From the NCBI GenBank assembly GCA_020086605.1, contig JACBWW010000016.1:10008180-10072179 (forward strand): a DNA stretch of 64,000 nt, in the 5' to 3' direction. Shown here one piece after another: positions 41,666 to 55,200 of this stretch (positions are counted from its first letter, which is position 1; every line of letters starts with the position of its first letter). Source of the stretch: Lanius collurio. Taxonomy: Eukaryota > Chordata > Aves > Passeriformes > Laniidae. The notes beneath the pieces were generated by a model. That model was not told the origin of the DNA. It worked only from the letters and a program-made list of their open reading frames with translations, and did not search any database. Made by a program: the position numbers and the translations under genes.

Positions 41666-42667
41666 TTGGCAGTGGAATAAAGATGTCTCACAGCAAGGGT
41701 AGGAGCAGGACTTTAATTTGTAGACTGTAATGAAGAAAAGCTTTCTGGTTTTAATAATACTGCTGGTTAATAAAATTTTTTATTGTGTTGTGTCTAGATA
41801 AAAGCAACCTTACTTGAGGATTAGGAATCCATTTCACTGAAAAACACAGGTAATGGTGCTGAAAGAGATGAATTGTATTTTCTCAAACATTTAGTTTCTT
41901 TAGAGAGAAAGTGTGTGGGCACGTGAGGTGGCATCAAGGAAGAAAATTTACACATGTGAAAGTAAGGGAACAGTTAAGTAGAGAAATAGTATGTATTTTC
42001 ACAGAGCATTAATTCTGTATTCTTAATACTTCTGTGTCTTTATTGGAATACTGCTAGTCTGCATGTATGTCTGCATTTAGGATAATTCAATATTTGATTG
42101 TAGTTTTCATCTTTACTAAAGCTAATGGCAGTGCAGTTAAACTCAATTGCACTACTGAAAATCCAAACTAGAGAGCTGCAGTAATATGAAGACTTGAGTA
42201 GCTGACTGCCCTCTGTGAACAGGGCTGTGGAATTCCGGGTGGGAGTTACAAAGCCTGTGGAGTTGCCAGATGATGTGTGACTTCTTAAGTTACCAGATTC
42301 ATCATCTTGGTTTTTTGCTCTGGCTAGTCATCTTTTAGAAATACCTAGTTCATTTTGAAAACATCTGCCAGTGAAACCATCTTAAACTGCTGCATGAGCA
42401 CTTCAAACCAGAAGAGTATTTTTTTATAAGTATACTTTTGATTCTTGTGACGCTGAAATTGTATTGTCATTTATTATTATTGATTTCAGTATTGAATTTT
42501 AGCATGATGCCCCCCATTGTGGCAAACTGGTTTATTTCCCCAAGCAAATCAATACTAGAGGAGTAAGATTAAGAATGGTTGGTGGCAGTAATGGAATTCT
42601 CTTTTGTAATTTCTGATTGTAAGATGGTTGTTCCTGTGTTCAGTTTCCTTTCACATGAGATCTTAAT

Positions 42668-42972
42668 GTATCATTCTTGTGGATACCTCCCTGCCAGGAG
42701 GTCCTGGGGGAAGGGACCCTGGATGTACAGGGTTTGCCCCTGCTCCCTGCTCATGTGTGCCCAGATGCTGTGTCCAGATTGGTTGGTTGAGGTTCCCGGG
42801 CCGGGGAAAAGAGCTCGGGGTCCTGTGACTCGAGGGATCACCAGCAGGCCCCCAAGCCATAAGGGCTGGAAAAGAAACATCACTGAACATCCATCCGGTA
42901 TTGTTCCATATTTCATTTCTACACGTCTCGCAGTATAGCACTTATTGCAAGAATTCCCCGATAGCAACAATT
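42668..42972 (-). repeat. Interspersed repeat, copy B, inverted relative to copy A
   Basis: The reverse complement of this block matches 26636-26938 along its full length. The GC-rich core (about 42690-42860) is flanked on the right by a conserved AT-richer part that corresponds to the left part of copy A. No tRNA-like or coding domain is recognised. The two copies lie about 15.7 kb apart in opposite orientation, in introns 1 and 2. Confidence 0.65.
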
Positions 42973-43529
42973 CTTAGGCGTTGTAGACCAGAAATCAAGT
43001 TTCTGAAATTTTGACATTTTTAAGGAATTTTTTGCTTTCCTTACTATTCCTGACAGACAGCTTTTGAAGACATTGTTGCATTAGAAACTAAGTTTAAGGA
43101 AAGTAACTTCCTGAAAAAGTGTGCTTCAGGTTTGATCTTCCCAATTATAATCTTACTGAAAAGATGAGCTGCTTTTGTCATGGCTCCTTTATAACTGAGT
43201 TTCTCTTTGATCAACTTTTTCTGCAGATATTTGACAACTTGGTGAACTTTTCAACAGTATAAAAAAAGGTTATACTGTGGATAGCAGTAGCTTCGTATTT
43301 ATTGGGATATAATACAAATGTTGTACTGGTAATATTTCATACTGCTTTAAAAAATTCTAATATGGCAGTCTAGTTAGCTATGACAGTTTTCCAATGTTGG
43401 TATTTTTATGTGAACAGCTGTGGATTTGAATTGTATTGAAGATAACTAGTTTTGAGTGGAGCTCTTCATGTTGTAGTTAGATTAATAACTGTGGACTGTA
43501 TGTAAAGTAGGTGTGGTGGGGTATTCCAA

Positions 43530-43556
43530 ATGCATAACACTTGTGGTGTTATGCAT
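43530..43556. repeat. Perfect inverted repeat, 11-bp arms, 5-nt loop
   Basis: The arms are atgcataacac and gtgttatgcat with loop ttgtg. It could form a hairpin in DNA or in the pre-mRNA of intron 2. It is too short for a microRNA precursor. Confidence 0.8.
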
Positions 43557-45765
43557 GTTAAACAAGCTGTCTCTTGACTACAGAAGCTTGAAAAAAATGC
43601 AGAAGTGTTCAGGTGAATTTGTAGATTTCAAAGCTAAGTAAGGCAGTCTACAAATAGTGTTTCTGCTGTGCAGAAAGAAATGTATTTTCAACAACTTAAT
43701 TTGCAAACATAAATAGAAGCTGGAGGAAGGCAAAGTGAGTCACTGACTGGTCCGATAGTTGTCAGGCTTTGTGGTTTTGTTTCCATCTGAAGGGTGGATC
43801 AGGATAGCTTTTTAACAAGGAAATAAACTGGAAAACAAGAAATAGGTGGTGTTCTAATGATCAGAGTATCATGATTTTATTGATTTTGTGTATTAATATT
43901 GCTAGATAATATCCAAAGTTCCAGAGGCATAAACTCTGTGCATTACTGTATAGAAGATATGGAAAAATATTTTGCAGCTGTCCTCTAAAGTTTTTTTTCT
44001 CAGGATGTGGCTGGTTTGTGTTGATTCGCTACTAGTTCCTCTACTACTCTGTACAAACCTTCATTTTCCAGAAGTTCTTACAAATTTTTCTTGGCAGAAG
44101 TTCTGTGCTTGATGTTTGCCATGATTAAGGTTTTAAAGCATAGACTGTGATGGGGCAAAATGGAAGGAGATGGCTTTTTAGCCCTGTGCCATGATGTACT
44201 TAAACTCTTTCTGTTCTGCTGTTTGTTGCCTAAAAATCTGTTACTTTGGTTCCATTTTCTTTAATATAAATCTGTCACTTGAGAAAGCTTTATTACAGGA
44301 ATGCTTGTGGAAAAACAATAGGTTTTGTTAGTTTTCTCTGTTTACATAATGAAGTCTTGAAGAAAGATCTAAATGGGAACAGGGGAAACCTGAAGCACCT
44401 TTCCTATCTCTTGAATATTTGAATAATCCCTTGAGTGTCCCAGTTATTCACATACCTGCTTAAAGAACTTGACTTTTGGGGAGTTATTTAGCTCAGGACA
44501 AGTACATTTTTGCCTTTGTTAGAGCACTGCTGAAAGGCACTGTATTTCTTCAGTTTCTTTAGCCAGGCTGATTAAATTCAATCTGTTTAGGAGATGGCTT
44601 CTAAATTTTTGTGTTACTTAATAGTCACTGTGTGCTTTTAGCTCATTGGCTTATATTTATGAATTAAGTGAGAAACTTGATATCAGAACCCATAAAGGCA
44701 CTTCCAAATTCTTCCATCTTGGTTTTTCAGCTCTAGTGTGCTTTCAAATTTATTGTAAGTCTCTATAAAATAACATGAGGCTTACAACAGAGACTTAAAA
44801 ATCTCTTGCCTACACCTGTTAGTAGGCTACAGCATGGCTACTTGGCACTGAGGTGAGGTGTAAGCTTTACTGAACTAGCCTTGCATGAAGGCAGTGCTTT
44901 TCATTTGGTGAGCGACCCTACTGCGTAGTAAAGGTTGTCATTATGAAATAAAAACTTGGAAAGGTTGTAAACCTACTGGTAATAAATACAATTAATAATA
45001 TACATAGAACAATGGATTTAAGTACATTCCTATCAAAAAGAATTCTTAATGAACAGAAAGTGGACAGCATAGATCTGATGACAGGAAGGTTGCATCTAAT
45101 CTGAATTACTGAGTGACCTAGGAAGCTTGCTTGGGGGGCTTACCAAATAATTATGTTAATATGCAATTATCACCTCATTTCTTCTGTAGTAACCTCAAGA
45201 TGTAGTGTAGTAAGGGTGTTATAGCAAGTGCTGATAGTTTGCAAAAATACTGATGTTCAAGATTTTTAAGACAATAAGATTAGCTTAAGGCATTTAAATT
45301 ATGATCTATCAGCTTGAAGATAGATCTGACCTTACACTTTAATGTTTAGACTGTCTGGCTACGGGCAGTCATATCTGCAGAACATATGATTTTTAAAACT
45401 GATACTTTAATAATAAAAACAGTATTTAAAATTAAGTATTTTTTAAATCAATTAAGAGGGAATGGAGTGTGGCTTAGCAGGATAAATGATTGGTTTCTAT
45501 CTACTACTGAATATGAAATAATTTCTATATAGTAAGTAGCATAATATGTAAACCAGGAATAACACTGTTAAGTGCACTGCAGTCATTCTAGGCTTAACTG
45601 AAATAATTGGATTGAATTTGACCTAGCCTTTAGATGGAAGTGTGTTTCAAAGGTATGAGTTGGGATTGTGTACTCTTGTGTAGGGTTTTTCAGCCATTTT
45701 CCATCAGCATTTTTACATGTATATATCTCCTAAGTATATTGCACTGGGTGCTTAAATAAAAATTA

Positions 45766-45785
45766 CCTCAACTATATAGTTGAGG
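45766..45785. repeat. Perfect 20-bp palindrome
   Basis: The sequence cctcaactatatagttgagg equals its own reverse complement. No function is known to me; it may be a dimeric protein site or chance. Confidence 0.8.
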
Positions 45786-47845
45786 CAGTATAGTCCTGGT
45801 AGTAGATATGATAAGCAGTACTTTCAACAAATTAAAAGTTTGATCTCAATTTTTAATTTTTCAAGTACACCAGGTATTAAATGCTATATATTTTGACAGA
45901 ATCAATAATTTTGTATTCCTGTACAGAAAAGACAGTTTCAAAACTCTGATGTAAGCATACAAAGAATATTGTATAGCCTTAGTTACATGCTAGTTACAAT
46001 GATTGATTTTTCTTTTTTTTCCAAGAGACAAGTTAGATGATAACATTTCCTCAAAAAACGTGACATTGTGTCTTTCATTATGCTTATCCTTGTTACTGCA
46101 TAAATTGTGACATGTGGAATAGATAATGTAACTGAAGTATTGCATCTTGGTTCAGTGCTATCACAAGACTAAATTACTGTAATTTAAAAGTATGTTTTCT
46201 GTTTTCTTTGATACTACACTATTAAAAAGTGTTAACTTGATTGTTATTGTCCTGCACAAAAACCAGTGAATTATACCACCTTGATAGCTGGAAAAAGAAT
46301 AATGTATGATGGTAAGAATAAAAATCATAATTAGCAGAAAAATATTAAAATGTTGCACTGATGTTATTGGTACAGGAAGCATTTCAGACTTGATTCAAAG
46401 ACTGAAATCTGTAGGGATTACCTGTATTACCATAGAAGACTTCTAATCATACCCATGTGGAATAGTTCACAATCTCCATAAATACACAGTATGGAAAGGA
46501 GTCTTACAAGATTGTGTGAGGTGATGCTGTAGATACCTCTGATAACTCTGAAGAGAATCTTGGTTTAATGGTGACCTAGGGTGTCTTAGCCGCCTTCTTA
46601 ACTTCAGCTTTAACATTGATATTTATTATCAGTATGGTTTTGTATGTAGAGCAACATACATTGTCTTCATCTTGTAAACCTGTGAGAAGTTTTGGGGAGC
46701 CATTCTGATAATGAGGATTGCAGTCTCCAAGCAGCACAATAGTTTCAGTCTGCCTTCCCGCTGTTCAGGGGGTAGCAATGAAGTTGCTTTAAATGGGAAG
46801 CGTCTGTTCTTCCTCTGAGCCCCTCACACCAGAACAGATGGGTGGAACTTGGAACATGGAAGGTTTTACCTCAGAGGTGGTAACAGTGAAGCCACTCATT
46901 AACACTGAATTTACCACTTCGTTAGCGATGTTGCTTCCTGTTGAGAAAAGCTAATACAGGCTCTCAGATTGACTGAGCATGCTTTTGTCTGCTTCTGCAG
47001 CAATAAACCAAGGAAAATGCACATCTTCTAGGAAAAATTGTCTTACTTTCTTATAAATGTTTGTGAACAGTTTTATACCCTGCTGCCTGATACTATAGGA
47101 AGCCTACATTATTCAGTTGTAAAATTGCTGGAGCTGTTGTGCTTCATTAGAGGTTTCACTTCTTTTAATTGACTTTTGCATTACTGATTCTTAGCGCATG
47201 TTTGCACTGCCCATTTCTAACTTGTGTACGTGATGTAAAGACTCCTGCTGGGTGGTGCATTATCACCATTTTAGGGTGATAGCTTTGAATGTGATCTTAT
47301 TGGAAGTTGTTATTATAGTGAAAAATGACCCATCTCAAAACAGCAAAGAAAAGCAAAAATCTAAGAAATAGCAAGATGAGAAACCAAAGTGTCTAGTAGA
47401 ACATTTGTGTAAAGGTATGTTATAGATAAATAATACAATAAAATATTTCACACACTTTAAGCATTTATTATGCCTCTGATGTGAGCATTTTTAAATTGGC
47501 TAGTTCAGTGATGGAGTAGCAAAGGAAATATTTTATTAATGATTTAATTTTTCATTGTATTTCTGCTCCAAATACATTTACTTTAATCTGCAAAAGTAAG
47601 TTATATTAAAGTTTGGTTTTTACAAACTCAGAAGAGGTTTGATAATTGTTTTGTCCTTTTGCTGATTTGTAACAAAACAAATGCAGTAACAGAATTTTGG
47701 TGAAGCCATAGTTAGTTTTGTATCATTTCAATATTTTCAGTTCAACAGCTGCCATTCTGTTGAATTGAAAATACTAGATATATTTTAAAATGTGATGTAT
47801 GAAGATGAAACTGGTGTTGTTTACCAGGTTGTTTTCTCTCCTTAG

Positions 47846-47918
47846 GAAAAAAGGATGTCCAAAGTGGTCTTCCTGGATTTTGATAAAGGACCATTGCAGG
47901 AAGCCATGGATATTAGTT
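47846..47918 (+). other. Exon-like segment in intron 2 (73 nt), unproven
   Basis: A strong acceptor with a pyrimidine tract (gttgttttctctccttag) precedes it and a consensus donor (GTT|GTAAGT) follows it. In phase 0 all 24 codons are open. If included between exon 2 and exon 3 it would remain in the 5' leader, since its frame meets a stop right at the start of exon 3. No homology is recognised. It could be an alternative leader exon or a chance pair of good splice sites. Confidence 0.25.
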
Positions 47919-49179
47919 GTAAGTTATAACATCTTAATTCAAAAAGTCTAGGTAATAACTCCTTTTAACTGAGTTTTATTCAAAATATTAATTAGTAACT
48001 GAAACTGTGTGACGGCAGGAATCAAATCCCCCAGAAGATCAAAGTGAGTAGTACTCTCTAAGGGTAAAATATGTGATTTCTGTAAAATACAGATGTCCTG
48101 GCTCCTAGATGAATGTTTTAAAGCCTTATGCTCACTGTGTTCTGAGGACCCTTATAAGAAATGAATGCCAGGGTAGACTAAAGTTTACATTTCTGTTGGT
48201 CACACACTGATTTTCATGTGTAGGCAACTCCTTTGTGCTCACTAAGCATTGAATAGATGATTTAATGTATGAATAAAAGTCACTTGTAGAAAGACAAGGC
48301 CACCCACAGGGAATTAATATGCAGTAGTTTTCTGTACTAGTAGATCCTGTTATTGTCATCCTCTGGATTCAACACAGTGACTTCATCTGGTAGGTAAATC
48401 CTAATGAAATGTTTCGTTCTTAAAGTATGTTTCTGCCCACCTCTGATAAGATGTTAATTGGTTTATCATTTAAAATAGCCATATAAGTGGAATGGGATTT
48501 ATTTGTTTTAAATCAAGAAGAGTCCTTTTGTGAGAAAGGAATAGGAAGACATCTAGTTTCCTCAGTGAGTTTGATCCTTTGCTGTGTCTCTATCACTAAT
48601 CAGATGTTCAAAATCAGCTTCATTGTGTTTTTCCCTTTTGCAGCCTTTTGTGTCTCATCAGGTCAATTGTACAGAAGTACTTTGAAAAAAGTACTGCCTT
48701 GAGAAACATAAAGATTGTTTTAGTTTCCTAAAGAAAGCATGTTAAAAAAAAAAAAAAACAAACCAGAATTGCTAGTAGTTGTCTGGGTAACCTTTACTCC
48801 TTACTTTTACTTCCAGAGAACAACTGAAGATAATCTGTATTTATGTACATATAGAACGTATTTGTGTTTGTTTAGACAATCTGATTTTTCCCATCTTGCT
48901 TGTGTGTACGTCTCAGGCTTCTTCAAACTGGGATACTCAGCAGTGACTAGTTTGCTGTATGGTTATTAATATTGCATAGCAAAAAGCGTGTATTTTTTTG
49001 TTGCTTCATTGATTCACTATAAATGTCCTGAATATTCTAAATGAAAAATAAATTCTTTACAAGTTCAAAATATCTTTTTAGATTACAGTGTGAAGAGTGA
49101 TTCTGAAGAAAAACTCTGAATTAAAATTGCCATTCTTTATTTCTGCAATTGCCTGATTTTTTTCTTGTTTGTTTTTTAG

Positions 49180-52100
49180 TATAAATGTACTTAATGGACA
49201 GACCAGCAATATGGATGATTTAGAGATAAATACTGAAGTCACTGGTGCTAAAGAAGAAGAAATCCTATGTGATGATAATTTTGTGTCTGAGGAAGAAGGT
49301 GGCATTCCCAAACTAGAAGAGAGTGACACGTCATTTCAGAAGAACAGCACATTGACTCTGACTGAGGAGCTATCAAGGGACAGATCTGAAAAAGCCTTAA
49401 GTGGAGGCCAGGCTTCTCTGTTTATACACACTGGTGCTCCTACTGTTTCTAGTGAAAACTTCATGTTGTCTAGAGGAACTGCTGTTAATGGACCAGTTTC
49501 ACACTCCACCTCAACAAAGACTTCCATTATGAATAAAGGCAGTGTTTCATTAACCACTGGACAGCCTGGAGGTCATCTCGCAGATTCCTGCTCAACTTTG
49601 ACAGTGGTTCATGATCTTCAGCTGCCTGCGAAGAGTGCAACACAGAAATCAAATCAGCACCAAGTTTTATTTTTGTTACCTGATGTAGCACATGCTAAGA
49701 ACCTGACTCATTCCATTAAAAATCTACCTACCTCTGCTTCAGTTGGTTGTGATTCACAGAAAACAGTAGGAAATAGTGTAGATAGCACTTTAGTAGGCCA
49801 AGTAGAAGTTTGTGAGGATGATAAGAATTTACTCTTAAAAGATGATTGTGTTGATACATTAACAGGCATTTCCTCAGGTACAGGTGGCTTCAGATCTGGA
49901 TGTGATCCCAGCTGGGATCCGCAAAAAGAGTTTATACAGTTTCTCATGACAAATGAAGAAACAGTAGAGAAGTCTCCCATTCACTGTAAGGTAGGGTTAG
50001 AAAAGAAGCGAAAAAGGAAAATGGATGTTAGTAAAATAACACGCTATACTGAAGACTGTTTTGATGATACTAGTTGTATTCCTAGTAAATCAAAACTATT
50101 AAATGTTGAATTCTTAGAGCAGAATGAGGAGCTGCAAATAGTAGAACCACAGAAATATTCATTGAGTAAAGTAAAGCCTGAATCCACAGATGAAGAGCTG
50201 GAAACTGTTGATGCTATCCAGCAGCTCATTTATAGTCCCGCTAGTAACTGTGCAGAAGACACTTCTCCTGTTCACACAAGCACTTTTCTATCCAATACTC
50301 TGAAAAACAAATGTGAAGACAATGATTCTGAACCGCCATCTACTTTCAGTACTGATGAACCATCGTTTTATCCCTGTACAAAGTGCAATGTGAATTTTAG
50401 AGAGAAGAAACATCTGCATAGGCATATGATGTACCATTTAGATGGGAACAGTCATTTTCGGCATCTCAATGTCCCCAGGCCCTATGCATGTAGGGAATGT
50501 GGAAGGACATTTCGGGATCGTAATTCACTTCTTAAACATATGATAATTCACCAGGAAAGAAGGCAGAAACTGATGGAAGAAATTCGTGAGCTGAAAGAAC
50601 TTCAGGATGAGGGTAGGAGTGCACGGTTACAATGCCCACAGTGTGTATTTGGTACCAATTGTCCCAAAACGTTTGTGCAGCATGCAAAGACCCATGAAAA
50701 AGATAAAAGATATTACTGTTGTGAGGAATGCAATTTCATGGCTGTGACAGAAAACGAACTGGAATGCCATCGAGGGATTGCTCATGGAGCAGTAGTCAAA
50801 TGTTCAATTATTGGTAGCGACTTGTCCCAGAGAAAGACCCAGAAAAGGGGATCCTTGAAAGATCCTTATTTAGGATCCTCAAGAAAGTCGTCAACATATA
50901 TGTGTAAGCTGTGTCCATTTGCTACTTCAACTAGAAGTATTTTAAAAAAACACATGGCTTATTTGCATTCAGCATCATGCGTTGATCCCTTTGGTAGCCA
51001 TCTTAGGCTAGAGAAAAGAAAAGGCAGCATAATAGAAGAATCTTTAGATTTTCGTAGCAGGACAAAACAATTGATGAAACATTCTTCTACTTTTCCAAAG
51101 AACTCTGCTTTAAAACAGGATGTAAAAAGATCCTTTGGCTCTACTTCACAGTCCAGTAACTTCGCAAAACTTCACAAGAGACCCTACAGGATACAGAAGG
51201 CTCGGAAAAGCGTTTCACAGTCATCTGTAAGTGTGTGCAATCTAAATTCTACAAACAAGAACTTTTTTATTAGAAATAGCATTGACCAAAAACATAAATG
51301 TTTTCGTCAAGGAGCAAAGCAGAAAGCTAGTGCCAAAAAAAGTAATTATTTATATAGACACAAATATGAAAACTACAGGATGATTAAAAAATCTAGTGAC
51401 TCTTACCCTTTGCATTTAAAAAAGGAAGAGTCCAAATCTGTCAGTGCTTTGCATTTATTTTCTTCATCAAGTAATAATTGTTTTGTCATGGATTCAAATA
51501 ACCTTGATTGCAAAAGGGCAGAAGGCTGTAAAGATCATAGGCATGTAGCTGTAAAAAGAGTGGTTAAAGAATCCAAGAGGGAAGGCTCTGTTACAGGAGT
51601 TGATTTGGATTGCTATCCAGATTTTCTGCATAAAATGACTGTTGTTGTTTTACAGAAACTAAACTCTGCTGAAAAAAAAGACAGCTATGAAACGGAGGAT
51701 GAAAGTTCATGGGATAATGTTGAACTATGTGATTACACTACACAATCTGTGGAGGATGAATCTTACAATGATATTAATCAGGAGCATGTAAACCTATTCC
51801 CCATATTCAAAGGTAAAATGGAAGATAATGAAGCTGGTGATAAATCTTCACTTGGTTATGAGCAGAATGATGGCTTTTATTTTGAGTATTATGAAGATGC
51901 TGAGGGTAGTAACTTCTTGCATGATTTGCATGATCCTCAGAATTTAGAAAATGTAGGATCAGCATTGCCAAAGCATAATTCCGTTTTCCACTGGACTGAT
52001 TTGTCGCTTGAAAAGAAGTCTTGCCCGTACTGTCCAGCAACCTTTGAAACAGGTGTTGGCTTGTCCAATCATGTCAGAGGACATCTTCATAGAGCTGGAC

Positions 52101-52211
52101 TAAGTTATGAAGCCCGCCATGTTGTTTCACCAGAACAGATAGCAACAAGTGACAAAATGCAGCATTTTAAACGAGCTGGAACAGGGACTCCTGTTAAACG
52201 TGTTAGAAAAG
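49180..52211 (+). CDS. ZNF644: ZNF644 exon 3: 31 nt leader plus codons 1-1000
   Basis: The acceptor is the long T-rich tract ending in AG at 49179; the donor is AAAAG|GTAAGA after 52211. The first 31 nt are leader: they complete the TAA (49182-49184) of the exon 2 frame and hold an ATG at 49185 whose 12-codon frame ends at 49221-49223, overlapping the main start out of frame. The coding part gives 1000 codons plus one base. It holds six C2H2 fingers: a cluster of five at residues 389-586 and one (C938, C941, H954, H958) near the end with the G-L-S-N-H-V-R-G-H pattern of the WIZ type. Between 600 and 900 the chain is basic and Ser/Lys-rich without fingers, followed by an acidic segment. Confidence 0.95.
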
Positions 52212-55200
52212 GTAAGATTTGTTTTTTTTCATTTGGGTATGAAGTAAAGAGGGGACAAAGGGATTTACTGAGTGCTAAACAAGACTTGCTTTATCTTGTT
52301 GTAAAGCCTCTCTTCTTGTGATTTGCTGTTGTCATGCTTAACTATATATAATTGTCAAAAAACATTATAATTATTTTCTTTGTAGCTATTGAGAAATCTG
52401 AAACTTCCTCTGAGCATACATGTCAGCTCTGTGGTGGCTGGTTCGATACTAAAATTGGATTGTCTAATCATGTGCGAGGACACCTGAAGAGGCTTGGCAA
52501 AACCAAGTGGGATGCACACAAGTCTCCCATCTGTGTTCTGAATGAGATGATGCAAAATGAAGAGAAGTATGAAAAAATCCTAAAGGCTTTGAACAGTCGC
52601 CGTATTATTCCCAGACCATTTGTTGCTCAGAAATTTGCATCAAATGATGACTTTTTATCTCAGAATGTTATACCTCTTGAAGCATACCATAATGGCCTAA
52701 AGACTGAAGATGTATCTGTGTCTGCATCGGAGGAAGAAGGGCTGAGTTTTCTAAATGAATGTGATGAAACAAAAGCAGTACTACATGATGAAAAAAGAAA
52801 TCAGTCACTTACACTGATAGAACTCCTGAAAAACAAGAGGTTAGGGGAAGAAAGGAATCCTGATATTTCCCCTCAAAAGATTCATAATCAAACTGCAAGA
52901 AAGAGGTTTGTTCAGAAATGTGTTCTTCCATTAAATGAAGACAGTCCATTGATGTATCAGCCACAAAAAATGGACTTGACTATGCAGTCAGGTAAGAAGG
53001 TGTTTCTTGACAACATTTCCAAAGAATCTTGTAATTCATAGAAGATTTTCAAGTGCAGAGTATTTTATTTGGGTTTCTGTTCTCTTAATTCTTGTTTCAT
53101 TTCCAGAGGACACTTGACTGCGAGAGGTAGCACAGCAAATTTTTCTGACATGTTTTTCCTAAAGTGGAAAAACGCCTCAGCAGCACTGAAGGGTTTTTGC
53201 ATGGAACATAGTTCCTGTTCTGCATATGACTGGGCATGCAAATTCAAAGCGGACACAAAGTGAGCCTCAGTAAGGAAGAAGACACATCCTGCAGTAAACA
53301 AGCTGAAGTGTCCATGCATATTTGGTAGACTAACAGTTCTGAAATGTTTGGGCTTGGAACCCTGTTTTTGGGCATTGAAACAGATGGTTTGGGAATACTG
53401 CATTTAAATCTTCGAGGTTTGTGCAAGGCATCATTTGCTCAAACTAACGGAACTGTTGATACCATTATAAATGCATAATACTGCAAATTGATGAATCACT
53501 GTCAACTAATTCTGATGGTTTTAGGCAGACATACTCTTACAACATAGATTAATTCTTGTTTGTTGCAAATTGTGGCTGCTGTGAGAAACTCATGCTTGCT
53601 TAGGGCCTGTCTATCCTGAGTGACAACCTGTGCTGGTTCAAGCTTTGTTGGCATACAGTTGTAGCCAGCAGGTTTTCAATGCACGGCCTCTGACCAGTAA
53701 GGACCTAGATTGTCCCTCCACTGAGAATTGTGCTAATGAAACAATTCTACAATCAACTTCCTAGCTACTCTGTATACTAATGGAGCAGGCTCTTAGAGTG
53801 ATGTTTTTAACTTACTTGTCACATGAGAATTATTTCTAGTCTTGGGGAACTCTTACAACATCCTTTTAAATGTGTATGTAGCGCTTGCATTTACCGGTTT
53901 CTTGGTTGGACACCACCATTGCTGCAGGATTCTTTAGATGAGGAGCAGGATCTTATTTTTATACCCTGACTTTTTTTGGTTCTGTTTCTTTTCTTGTTAT
54001 TAACCAGGTTAGTAAAACTGGCAGTGCCTAGTACTTTTTCACCTATATTCTTTTCTTCCTTTGAACAAAAACCCCCAACAATCTGATGTGCTCAGAAGTC
54101 TTTTAAGGGACTACAAAAGTATGGCAATCAATCTCTTAACAAAGGTGGCTTTCTATAATGACATAGAAGTGGAAAAGAATTACATTTTATGTCTTCTGTA
54201 TGTCTGTGGTTGTCCCTTAAGACAGGAGATTGCTTAATAAAGGAAGTGTATCTTTGACAGGTTTAATGATTTGAAAAACAATGCTTAAGGAATAGCTTGC
54301 CAAACCTGACACTGTGTTTTGCTTTTTGTATAATATTTACTGCTCAATGCTAGGTAGAACCTGTTTGGTTGTGATGAACAACCAAGTAAAGATAAACACT
54401 CGCTCACATAGTACTAACAATTATGAATGGGGCCCTATAGTTTTCTGTGGCTGAGGTAACAGAATTTGATAACTAACGCACTGTGCCAGTTGAGTTAATA
54501 AGAAAATATTTAACATCAAGTTGAACATCTTCTATTTTTCCTAAAAAGGACAAATATTTCTAATTCTGGTTTTAGTTTTAAAAAGGCTTTTACCAACCAG
54601 GTTTTCTTCTTCTGTAACTTGCCTGAAAAAACAGCATGTCTTCTGTGGGCTGCTGGAGAATAGCATTCTTTCTTTCCTGCAAACAAAGACTTTCCAGCTG
54701 AGTAGTTTTAGCTTTTTAATTTATTCTTCTAATAATTTATTAGTAGAGAACCTGAAATATTAGTTGACCAAAACAATGTATCTTTGGTAAAATGCAGGGA
54801 GAAACATGGTGAAGTTGAGCAGGGCATAAGTTAAAATGGTGTCTTTGTCTGTAAGTGAGGAATTCAGTATTGTTTCATTGTTTTCCTGTGAAAAATAGCA
54901 TATTGCTTTGTTGATATTTATTTAGCACAAAGATTTTAGCAAAAAACTTTGAATCATTTACTTTCATTATCAATTGTGCATCTAAAGTAATGAATAGAAA
55001 ATGCACCAAACAAAATGTTTTGTCTAACAACTGTTCAGTGGTGTGTTTTACTGCCTTTTTCTCTGAGCCTTCAACAGCCGCCTAATTTTAGTATTGAGCT
55101 CTTCAGTCTTATGGGTAAAACACTTCTAATTACCACTTTGTCAACTTGACTTTTCAAATTCTTTTTATTGGACATGTTGAAAGCTCTGAAATTTCTCAAC

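Larger units (their letters stand above)
35538..49179 (+). other. ZNF644 intron 2
   Basis: A 13.6 kb intron between the GTGAGT donor of exon 2 and the acceptor 'gtttgttttttag' at 49179. It carries two CR1 fragments, one copy of the unclassified repeat, several short inverted repeats, poly-T and poly-A runs near 37.87 and 38.56 kb, and one exon-like segment at 47.85 kb. Otherwise it is AT-rich DNA with no gene that I recognise. Confidence 0.75.

Noticed and set aside
45761..45800. let-7-like word (tgaggcagta) next to the palindrome
   Set aside because: It differs from let-7 in the seed, and no precursor-length hairpin surrounds it.
49169..49210. Extending the main coding frame upstream to the ATG at 49169
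   Set aside because: This ATG lies in the polypyrimidine tract of intron 2, before the splice acceptor at 49179, and is not in the mature mRNA.
53069..53403. Open frames on both strands just after exon 4
   Set aside because: Short, overlapping, unrelated to ZNF644, and in intron sequence.
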